Positions 56,027 to 62,479 of a stretch of DNA of 64,000 bases are shown piece by piece. Source of the DNA: Catenulispora acidiphila DSM 44928 (GTDB lineage: Bacteria; Actinomycetota; Actinomycetes; Streptomycetales; Catenulisporaceae); the NCBI RefSeq assembly GCF_000024025.1, contig NC_013131.1, forward strand, positions 7,440,001-7,504,000, read 5' to 3'. Each line of letters starts with the position of its first letter. The stretch's first letter is position 1. The position numbers and the translations under genes are program-made. The notes beneath the pieces were generated by a model. The model saw only the letters and a program-made list of their open reading frames with translations. It did not search any database and had not been told where the DNA came from.

Positions 56027-57769
56027 TCACTTGGACACCACGGCGATCTTGTCGATGTCGGGGACGTCGCCGGTGGTTCCCGTGTTGCTGAACAGGATGG
56101 TGTTGGTTCCGACCGCCAGGCTCACAGTGATGGTGCCGGTCGCGGGGGTGTCCCAGTTCGTCGTCGGCGCGCCGGTGAAGGTGGCGTTGGCGCCACCGTT
56201 GACGCTGAGCATGATCCGGAGGTTGCCGGTGTCGCCGTTGGTGTACGCGATCGTGACCTGGTAGCTGCCCGCGGTGGCCACGGTGATGTTCTTCATGGTC
56301 AGCGTGCCGGTGCCGCCGAGGTATCCGACCCGGGCTCCACCCGAACACGCCGCGCAGGTGACGACCTTCGCGCCGCCGGCCAGGACGCTGGAGGAAGCTT
56401 CCGCTTCGTAGACGGTGGAACCGCTCGCGGTGGTGACCGTCAGTGTGTACGTCGCGGTGTGACTACCTGATGCCGCGCGTCCGGTCACCGTGATCGGATA
56501 CGTGCCCACCGGTGTGGAAGAGGACGTCGTCACCGTCATCGTCGAGGACGAACCCGCGGTCACCGATGCCGGGGAGAACGAGACACTCGCGCCGGCGGGC
56601 ACACCGCCGGCCGTCAGAGCGACCGACTGCGCGGTACCGGACGTGACCGCGGTGCTGACTGTCGACGTCGACGAGGCGCCGGCCGCCACCGAGCCCGACG
56701 CCGGGCTCGCCGCCACCGAAAAGCCATTGGCCGGAGCGGTGACCGGGAGCGGGTCGGACAGGCCCAGCGACCACAGCGCCATGCCGTGGACCGCGTACTT
56801 CTGAGCGAGTGTGGCCCGCAGCGGCCACGACTTCGCATCGGACCACCACATGACCGTGCCGTTCTTCAGGGTGGCGGTCCACTCGCCCTGGGTGCTGTCC
56901 CAGGTCGCGGTCGACCCGTCGCCCGCCACCATCTGCCGGGCCTGCGCGTCGCTGACTTGCCTGCCGGTGCCTGTCTTCGGCCAGGTGTAGCCGTATCCTG
57001 CGACGCCGAGGTCGACCTTGGCGGCGGGGACCTGGGTGAGCAGCTGCCGCAAACATGCTTCCTGCCACGGCAGCCCGCCGATCGGGCCCACGCCGTTCCA
57101 GGTCGGGCCGTGCTCGTCGTACGCCATCAGCGCGATCCGGTCCACGGCGCCGCCCAGACCCGAGAGGTTGTAGCCGTTGGCGGTGTACTCGGCGGCGGTC
57201 TGGTATGCCGTGACGTCGATGCTGACCGTCTTGGCCGCCGGCATCGCCTGCTTCAGTGCCGTGCTGAAATCGACCAGGCCCTGGGCGTCCTGGCCGAGGA
57301 TCGACTCGAAGTCGATCGTGACGCCGTCCCAGCCTTGCGAATTCACAGCGTTCACCACGGTCGTGACCACGCTGTTGATGTTGCTCGGCGAGCTCAGCAG
57401 TCTGTCCAGCGCGGCGGGGTCGAAGTCGCCGATCGAGCTGGAATAGTTGCCCACCAAGAACTCGGCTCGCAGGTTGTCCGCGTGCGCCTTGGCAAGCAGG
57501 GAGGTCGCCCCGGCGTCCGGCGCCGGAGCACTGGTACCGGCGGAGTTTATGTTGATGCCGTCGACGCCGACAGTGGCCATCGCCGCCGCACTCGCGTCAA
57601 TCGCGCTGTTGGCGGTGCCCTCCTCGGCGTAGCCCGTGACGGCCAGGGTGGGTGCCGCCGTCGCGGAGTGCGCGAACAGCATCGATCCTGCGACGGCGGT
57701 GACAGCGGCGAGTGACAAGGCCACGACGCCGCTGACGCCAGTGCGGTACAGGGTGGGGGGTGATGTCAT
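56027..57769 (-). CDS. secreted GH18-family glycosidase with CBM
   Basis: 580 residues from ATG 57769. Signal peptide through GVVALSLAAVTAVAGSMLFA (cleavage near ATA-AP). Residues ~35-320 form a GH18 barrel: GWDGVTIDFESI carries the D-G-x-x-x-D-x-E catalytic signature (acid Glu), with RIALMAYDEHGPTWNG, GVAGYGYTWPKTGTGRQVSD and MWWSDAKSWPLRATLAQKYA like spore-cortex/YaaH-type or chitinase-like enzymes. Then an Ig-like domain and a C-terminal CBM35-like module (VYEAEASSSVLAGGAKVVTC...). Extracellular cleavage of chitin-like or peptidoglycan glycans. Divergent operators point to the next-door GntR protein. Confidence 0.85.
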   Translation of the reverse strand: MTSPPTLYRTGVSGVVALSLAAVTAVAGSMLFAHSATAAPTLAVTGYAEEGTANSAIDASAAAMATVGVDGININSAGTSAPAPDAGATSLLAKAHADNLRAEFLVGNYSSSIGDFDPAALDRLLSSPSNINSVVTTVVNAVNSQGWDGVTIDFESILGQDAQGLVDFSTALKQAMPAAKTVSIDVTAYQTAAEYTANGYNLSGLGGAVDRIALMAYDEHGPTWNGVGPIGGLPWQEACLRQLLTQVPAAKVDLGVAGYGYTWPKTGTGRQVSDAQARQMVAGDGSTATWDSTQGEWTATLKNGTVMWWSDAKSWPLRATLAQKYAVHGMALWSLGLSDPLPVTAPANGFSVAASPASGSVAAGASSTSTVSTAVTSGTAQSVALTAGGVPAGASVSFSPASVTAGSSSTMTVTTSSSTPVGTYPITVTGRAASGSHTATYTLTVTTASGSTVYEAEASSSVLAGGAKVVTCAACSGGARVGYLGGTGTLTMKNITVATAGSYQVTIAYTNGDTGNLRIMLSVNGGANATFTGAPTTNWDTPATGTITVSLAVGTNTILFSNTGTTGDVPDIDKIAVVSK

Positions 57770-57785
57770 ACCGGGGATGGTCCGC

Positions 57786-57805
57786 TGGTAAATACCACTG
57801 GTCAA
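57786..57805. promoter_or_regulatory. DasR-like operator sequences before the GH18 gene
   Basis: TGGTAAATACCA (TGGT-N4-ACCA) runs into ACTGGTCAA, similar to the left half of the DasR consensus (ACTGGTCTAGACC). 17-36 bp before the GH18 ATG. The same ACTGGTCAA occurs upstream of the GntR gene. Confidence 0.55.
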
Positions 57806-57874
57806 TAGTTGCGGCGAAGAAATCTCGGCGGAAGCCGACGCACGCCTCACAGGTGACGCATTCAGGGTAGATAT

Positions 57875-58711
57875 TCAGTGCCCGGTCACCGGCGCCGCGA
57901 AGAAAGGATCGGCAGGCATCACCACGCCCACGGGCTCCGCCGCGGTCGACCACGCGCCGGACAGCACACGGCCCCGCCGACGGTCCTTTGACAAAGTCAG
58001 CTGCGACACGATCCGGTACCGATCTCGCCGGTAGACCGCGTGCGCGAACTCCACGACGCGACCTTGTTCGTCCTCGGTCACGCGCTCGAACAGCAGCGCC
58101 GGATCGTACTCCGGCACGCCGAGCAGCGCCGCCTCGTCGGCGTTGAGGGCCGTCGGCTCGATGGTCTGCGTCGCTGTGGCCACACCGATCCCATAACGAC
58201 TCTCCAGCAGGTCATAGAACGAGTGCCGTTCCAGATCGCCAGCCGTCAGACCGGGGACCAGTTCCGCCGGGATGTGAAGTGTGTCAAGGGACATGGGCTC
58301 GGCGTCGACGAAGCGCAGGCGGCTGATGCGCAGCACACGCGCCGACGGCGCCAGCCGCAGGAACTTGCCGACCCGCGCGCCGGCCCCGGTCTCCTGGAAA
58401 CCGACGGTGCGGCTGGACCAGACCCCGTCGACGCCTGCCACCGCGTGGCGCGCGGAGCCCGCGCCGACCAGGTTCTGGGCGATCTTCGGCTGTGCCACGA
58501 ACATCCCCTGGCCGTGCCGGCGTATCAGCAGACCGTCCCGGACCAGGTCGTCCACGGCGGCGCGGACCGTGGGCCGCGAGACGCCGAGTTGGTCGCACAG
58601 CCGCCGCTCCGACGGGATCGCCCCTCCCGGACCGAGCGTCTCGACCAGGTCGAGCAGGTGCTCACGGATCCGCTCCCGCTTCGAGAAGCCCCCTACCGCA
58701 TCGACCGCCAC
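57875..58711 (-). CDS. GntR-family regulator (HutC/DasR-like)
   Basis: 278 residues from GTG 58711. Winged helix SKRERIREHLLDLVETLGPG, GAIPSERRLCDQLGVSRPTV and RAAVDDLVRDGLLIRRHGQG. UTRA effector domain with RVLRISRLRFVDAEPMSLDT, LHIPAELVPGLTAGDLERHS and SFYDLLESRYGIGVATATQT, IEPTALNADEAALLGVP. HutC-type UTRA domains commonly sense sugar phosphates such as GlcN-6-P. Lying directly upstream of the GH18 gene on the same strand, with ACTGGTCAA boxes at both promoters, it probably controls itself and the glycosidase. Confidence 0.88.
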   Translation of the reverse strand: MAVDAVGGFSKRERIREHLLDLVETLGPGGAIPSERRLCDQLGVSRPTVRAAVDDLVRDGLLIRRHGQGMFVAQPKIAQNLVGAGSARHAVAGVDGVWSSRTVGFQETGAGARVGKFLRLAPSARVLRISRLRFVDAEPMSLDTLHIPAELVPGLTAGDLERHSFYDLLESRYGIGVATATQTIEPTALNADEAALLGVPEYDPALLFERVTEDEQGRVVEFAHAVYRRDRYRIVSQLTLSKDRRRGRVLSGAWSTAAEPVGVVMPADPFFAAPVTGH

Positions 58712-58779
58712 CCTGCCCCCGATCCCTTCCCGTCGCTCCGTGCCCGCACCTCAGCCCTGATCCTCCCTCCGCCGCGACC

Positions 58780-58810
58780 ACTGGTCAACCACCGGGCGTC
58801 ACTGGTAAAG
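58780..58810. promoter_or_regulatory. DasR-like boxes upstream of the GntR gene
   Basis: ACTGGTCAACCACC with palindromic core TGGTCAACCA (58782-58791), followed by a second ACTGGTAAAG at 58801. 70-90 bp before the regulator's start; likely autoregulation. Confidence 0.45.
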
Positions 58811-58950
58811 AAGGCCGTCATCGAGATCGAAAGCCGCCGCGCCTATCTGCTGGGTGTCACCGACCACCCGACCGGCGCCTGGGCCACCCAGATGGCACGG
58901 GAGTCGGCTGGCGATCTGGAGCAGGCCGGGCACCCATCGGCGTCGAGATC
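58802..58950 (+). pseudogene. integrase-core transposase fragment
   Basis: Plus-strand text LVKKAVIEIESRRAYLLGVT, DHPTGAWATQMARESAGDLE, QAG resembles the middle of the rve core of actinobacterial transposases ('V-x-x-E-x-x-S-R-R-V-x-L-x-G-V-T-x-x-P-T-G-x-W-x-x-Q-x-A-R'). Nothing before or after continues it, so it is a short relic. It overlaps the DasR-like boxes. Confidence 0.65.
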
Positions 58951-59000
58951 CTGCTCACCACCCCGCAGGCGCCCAGGATGAACGCCTACGACCAACCCGC

Positions 59001-59051
59001 GGCATGAAAGCCCAGCCCAGCGCGAGTATCAGGATTTTCGACCAGGACAGG
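59001..59051 (-). pseudogene. transposase N-terminal fragment, repeat of 29684-29734
   Basis: On the minus strand LSWSKILILALGWAFMP; the DNA matches the remnant at 29684-29734 at about 80% of 51 positions. It lies opposite in strand to the core fragment at 58802 and abuts the stop codon of the SnoaL-like gene. Confidence 0.6.
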
Positions 59052-59453
59052 TCAGAACATTCCGTGTGGGTGGAGCACCTCGTCGGGTATCGGCTGAACC
59101 ACGTCCCAGTGCTCGATGAGCATGCCACCGTCGACCCGGAAGATGTCGACGGTGGCAAGGTCGCCGTTCGGGGTGGCCACGTGGGTGTGCACTGCGACCA
59201 GGTCTCCGTCGGCAAGCAGGTGTTTGGCTGCTACGGTCGCGTCCCGCAGGTGTGCGCTGCCGGGTCCGCTCAAGAAGTCCGCGAACGCCTCGCGCCCGGA
59301 CTGTGCCGAGGGGTCGTGTGCCACGCGCGGGTTGTGTGAGACGAACCCTTCACCCAGCAGTTCGGTGAAGCCGGCGATGTCGCCCGCACCGAAGCGGGAG
59401 ACCGCCTCCAGGACGAGCCGCCGGTTCTCTTCGGTGGATAGCGTCGATGTCAT
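59052..59453 (-). CDS. SnoaL-like (ester cyclase/NTF2) protein
   Basis: 133 residues from ATG 59453. STEENRRLVLEAVSRFGAGD, IAGFTELLGEGFVSHNPRVA, SGREAFADFLSGPGSAHLRD and DGDLVAVHTHVATPNGDLAT, with the C-terminal VDIFRVDGGMLIEHWDVVQP. The 'H-N-P' and 'E-H-W-D' motifs are those of SnoaL-like predicted ester cyclases. Divergent from the SigJ-type sigma factor gene, with a palindrome in between. Substrate unknown. Confidence 0.82.
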   Translation of the reverse strand: MTSTLSTEENRRLVLEAVSRFGAGDIAGFTELLGEGFVSHNPRVAHDPSAQSGREAFADFLSGPGSAHLRDATVAAKHLLADGDLVAVHTHVATPNGDLATVDIFRVDGGMLIEHWDVVQPIPDEVLHPHGMF

Positions 59454-59510
59454 GGCATGCCTTTCGAGTCGGTGGTCGGTAACCACTGGGTAGACGTATT
59501 CGGGTCAGTC

Positions 59511-59528
59511 GGCGTCACGCGTGACGCC
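59511..59528. promoter_or_regulatory. palindrome in the SnoaL/sigma divergent promoter
   Basis: GGCGTCACG followed by its exact complement, near a second inverted repeat GTGGT-CGGTA-ACCAC (59472-59486). Probable regulator site for the divergent pair. Confidence 0.45.
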
Positions 59529-59572
59529 GGAGCCTGCTGAGCCGTCTTACTGATGAGGTCTAGGAGGATGTG

Positions 59573-60160
59573 ATGGATAGGGCGGGCGAGCTGTTCGAGA
59601 AACACCGGGCCACGCTTTCGGCAGCGGCGTACCGGATGCTCGGCAGCCGGGCAGATGCCGACGATGTCCTTCAGGAGGCATGGCTTCGCTGGAGCCGGGT
59701 GGACCACGCCTCGGTTGCGGACCCCGGTGCGTATCTGTTCCGGTTGGTGACCCGGCAGGCGATCGATGAGCTTCGCCGCATACGGGCACGCCGAGAAGTG
59801 CACGCTGCCCATGGTCTGCCGGACACGCCAGCGGCCGGACCTGGCGTCGGACTCCGACCGGTCGAAGAAGTAGAGGCGGGCCTTCTGGTGGTTCTGGAGA
59901 CCCTGGCTCCGACAGAGCGCGCAGTGTTCCTGCTGCACGACGTGTTCGGCTTCTCGCACGCGGAAATCGCAGCCATCGTCGGGCGCACCGAACGAGCGGT
60001 CCAGCAGATGGCCTACCGGGCCCGGCGACATATCCGAGCGCGTCGCCCACGGTTCCGGCCTACGCCAGGCGAGCACCGGGCAACCACCGACCGCTTCCTG
60101 GCCGCAGCCGCCCTGGGCGGTGACCTGGTCGGCTACGGCAGTACCTGCGCCTCAACCTGA
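59573..60160 (+). CDS. SigJ/ECF41-type sigma factor, C-terminal domain lost
   Basis: 195 residues (ATG 59573; GTG 59570 possible). Region 2: GELFEKHRATLSAAAYRMLG, SRADADDVLQEAWLRWSRVD and AYLFRLVTRQAIDELRRIRA. Region 4: ETLAPTERAVFLLHDVFGFS, HAEIAAIVGRTERAVQQMAY, RARRHIRARRPRF. Family members run to ~290-320 residues with a SnoaL-like C-terminal domain that tunes activity. Here the domain starts (TTDRFLAAAALGGDL) and breaks off in VGYGSTCAST. The break precedes the dispersed repeat by ~125 bp. Core sigma regions are intact, so it may be an unregulated factor or a decaying gene. Confidence 0.75.
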   Translation: MDRAGELFEKHRATLSAAAYRMLGSRADADDVLQEAWLRWSRVDHASVADPGAYLFRLVTRQAIDELRRIRARREVHAAHGLPDTPAAGPGVGLRPVEEVEAGLLVVLETLAPTERAVFLLHDVFGFSHAEIAAIVGRTERAVQQMAYRARRHIRARRPRFRPTPGEHRATTDRFLAAAALGGDLVGYGSTCAST

Positions 60161-60284
60161 CCAGGGCGCCCACCGGTGATACTTCCCTTGCCGAGGACCT
60201 CGCCCACTCTGGTCAGGCGGAACCGCTGCGACTCCATTCGGCCGCAAGGTCATTTTCCTTGGCGCCACCAGACCGGGCGGGGCA

Positions 60285-60537
60285 ACTCGACTCGACTCGA
60301 GCCGTAAAGTCGTCGAAACGACCCCGTGTGATGACGGTGTGATGACGGCCGTACGAAGTCCGTATGGTGGCGGTCCGTTTTTTTGCCGCGCCACCTTCTC
60401 GCTTCCACCCCGGAATCGGGGCCGTCTGCCACCCGTCCGGGCTATTTCAAACGCCGAGCCTTCTGACTTTGACCCGCGAACTCACACCTTCGCCACAATC
60501 GAGCGGCGGGTTCAGAGAGTCAGCCAGTAAGGGGATG
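60285..60537. repeat. dispersed repeat, copy 2
   Basis: About 250 bp matching 5984-6222 in the same orientation. It has an internal duplication of GTGTGATGACGG and a slightly longer right part. It keeps the GTACGAAGTCCGTA inverted repeat, the TTTTTTTGCCG box and the GGTTCAGAGAG-CAGCCAGTA end. Lies between the truncated sigma factor and the MarR gene. Confidence 0.7.
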
Positions 60538-60548
60538 GCGGGAGACGG

Positions 60549-61031
60549 TCAGCTGCGGTTTCTGCGCCGCTGGGCTGAGGACGGTGCGAGCACACGCAGC
60601 CGGTCGCGGACGGCTTCGAGTGCGTCGGCCAGGGCTTCGGTCTGTTGATCGTCGAGAGCCTCGAACATGCCCTGTTCCACGATGGCGACGTGGCCCGGGA
60701 GGACCTGGTTCAGCAGTTCCCGGCCCTGGTCGGTGATGGCGGCGGTGACTGAGCGCTCGTCGTGTGGTGAGGATTCGCGGCGCAGGAGTCCTGCGGTCTC
60801 CAGTTTCGCGGCCTGATAGGTCAGGCCGCTGCGGCTGTGGATGACGGTGTCGGCCAGGTCGGTCATCCGCATGCGTCCGTCCGGTGCCTGGGCGAGACGG
60901 GCCAGTAGGAAGAACTGGAGGTAGCTCAGGCCGCCGTCGCGCTGGAGTTGGTCCTCCATCAGCATCTGCAACAGGCCGCCGGCCTCCATCAGCGCGAAGT
61001 ACGCCTCGGTGCGCCGCTCGTCCAGGGCCAT
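60549..61031 (-). CDS. MarR-family regulator
   Basis: 160 residues. Winged helix with the MarR order: LSYLQFFLLARLAQAPDGRM, RMTDLADTVIHSRSGLTYQA, AKLETAGLLRRESSPHDERS, VTAAITDQGRELLNQVLPGH (wing D-E-R-S and helix 5). Start ATG with AAGGAGGAG ribosome site. Divergent from the quinone oxidoreductase, with two copies of an inverted repeat between. Likely represses both genes and is released by a quinone or oxidant (inference from family and neighbour). Confidence 0.88.
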   Translation of the reverse strand: MALDERRTEAYFALMEAGGLLQMLMEDQLQRDGGLSYLQFFLLARLAQAPDGRMRMTDLADTVIHSRSGLTYQAAKLETAGLLRRESSPHDERSVTAAITDQGRELLNQVLPGHVAIVEQGMFEALDDQQTEALADALEAVRDRLRVLAPSSAQRRRNRS

Positions 61032-61054
61032 GTGACTCCTCCTTCCGCTTCTTT

Positions 61055-61070
61055 GTTTCGATCTGGAAGC
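61055..61070. promoter_or_regulatory. MarR operator box 1
   Basis: GTTTCGATCTGGAAGC, matching the second box (GTTTCTAACTGGAAAC) at 13 of 16 positions. 24 bp before the MarR start. Confidence 0.6.
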
Positions 61071-61085
61071 ATGTTACCGTTCAAG

Positions 61086-61109
61086 AAGTGTTTCTAACTG
61101 GAAACACTT
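61086..61109. promoter_or_regulatory. MarR operator box 2
   Basis: Perfect inverted repeat AAGTGTTTC-TAACTG-GAAACACTT in the divergent promoter region. 31 bp from box 1, about three helical turns. Confidence 0.75.
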
Positions 61110-61155
61110 GTCGGTGCGCAACCCACCGGCCACCGGCCCAAGAACGGAGAACGAC

Positions 61156-62085
61156 ATGCAGGCAGTGCGCTACCACGACTACGGCGACCACACCCAGCTG
61201 GTCTTGGAGGAGGTCCCGACCCCTGATCCCGGGCCCGGCCAAGTGCTGCTCAAAGTCGTCGCGACCTCGTTCAACCCGGCGGACGCGGCACTGCGCGCGG
61301 GATACCTGCGCGAGATGCTCCCGCTAGAGCTGCCTCACACCCCAGGCGTGGACGTCTCCGGAACCATCGCGGCCCTGGGCGCGGACGTGACCGGCTGGGA
61401 CGTCGGCGCGGCGGTGGCGGGCTTCCTGCCGCTCAACGCCGCTGGTGCCGCGGCCGAGTACGTACTAGCCCCGGCCGAGGTACTGGCCGCGATTCCCGAC
61501 GGCGTGGACCCGGTCGACGCCGCAGCACTGCCCGCCGTCGGGCTGACCGCCTGGCAGGCCCTGTTTGAACACGCTAGCCTGACCGCCGGACAGCGCGTCC
61601 TGATCAACGGCGCCGGTGGCGCGGTCGGGAGCTACGCCGTCCAGTACGCCCACCAGGCCGGCGCGGAAGTCACCGCGACCGCCGCCCCGCGCAGCGCCGA
61701 CCGCGTCCATGGCCACGGAGCCGACCACGTCATCGACTACACCGCCACTCCGGTCCACCAGGCTGCCGAGGGTACATTCGACGTCGTACTCAATCTGGCG
61801 CCCACCACCCCGGAAGACACCGACGCGCTGGCCGCCCTGACCGCCGACGGCGGGGTCTTCGTCACCGCCACCACCGCACCGACCTCCGAGCCCGGCCGCG
61901 GTGTGCGGGTGGTGCGGATGGCTGTGCGCAGCGACGCCGCCCAGCTGGCCGACCTCCTCGCCCAAGCCGCCGCCGGAACCCTGCGCATCGACATCGCCAA
62001 CCGTCGCCCACTGGCCGAACTGCCGGATATCCACGCCCGCGCCGACCAAGGCACTCTGGGCGGCAAGACGGTCATCACCCCCTGA
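61156..62085 (+). CDS. NADPH:quinone oxidoreductase-like MDR protein
   Basis: 309 residues from ATG 61156 (ribosome site GGAGAACG). MQAVRYHDYGDHTQLVLEEV, PTPDPGPGQVLLKVVATSFN, PADAALRAGYLREMLPLELP and HTPGVDVSGTIAALGADV are the catalytic domain; GQRVLINGAGGAVGSYAVQY is the NADPH loop. No zinc ligands. One-electron or hydride reduction of quinones or enones is expected. Controlled by the divergent MarR gene through the paired operator. Confidence 0.88.
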   Translation: MQAVRYHDYGDHTQLVLEEVPTPDPGPGQVLLKVVATSFNPADAALRAGYLREMLPLELPHTPGVDVSGTIAALGADVTGWDVGAAVAGFLPLNAAGAAAEYVLAPAEVLAAIPDGVDPVDAAALPAVGLTAWQALFEHASLTAGQRVLINGAGGAVGSYAVQYAHQAGAEVTATAAPRSADRVHGHGADHVIDYTATPVHQAAEGTFDVVLNLAPTTPEDTDALAALTADGGVFVTATTAPTSEPGRGVRVVRMAVRSDAAQLADLLAQAAAGTLRIDIANRRPLAELPDIHARADQGTLGGKTVITP

Positions 62086-62170
62086 CCGCACACCCACACC
62101 GGACGCTGGCATCCGGCGGATGCCAGCCCAGATTGCCGCCCCAGACGGCCGACTCTACGTTTTCGACCGC

Positions 62171-62452
62171 ATGCCGCATCACGCCCGGAGCGCGGCCGAT
62201 CCCGGCGTCGGCCGGGCCTCAGCGCGGCTGTTCGCCAAGGAAGGCGCGAAAGTCGTTGTGGCCGGCCGCTCCCATGAGCGCGGAGACGAACTGATCGCAG
62301 AGATCAACGACAGCGGCGGCACCGCGCCCTTCGTCGAACCGGACGTCGAAATAGCGGCTCCGGCGGGCGTGGTTGCTGGCGGTGTCAGGGACATTGTGTG
62401 CGTCGGTCGCACCCTCGGAACGGGGCTTCCCAGCGCAGTCGGCTCACGCTGA
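62171..62452 (+). pseudogene. SDR fragment
   Basis: Reads PGVGRASARLFAKEGAKVVV, AGRSHERGDELIAEINDSGG and TAPFVEPDVEIAA, the first 50-60 residues of a short-chain dehydrogenase (helix after G-x-G, beta2, 'AGR'). The first glycine strand is spoiled (no T-G-x-x-x-G) and the sequence then diverges without the catalytic Tyr-Lys part. A truncated, dead gene between the quinone reductase and the helicase. Confidence 0.65.
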
Positions 62453-62479
62453 CGCCGTCCGATCGGCGAGACTGGCGGC

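Noticed and set aside
60339-60530. Small protein gene (63 codons) inside repeat copy 2
   Set aside because: The frame is not kept in copy 1 and has no ribosome site; treated as part of the repeat, though a short EPSDF-x-PRT segment is shared.
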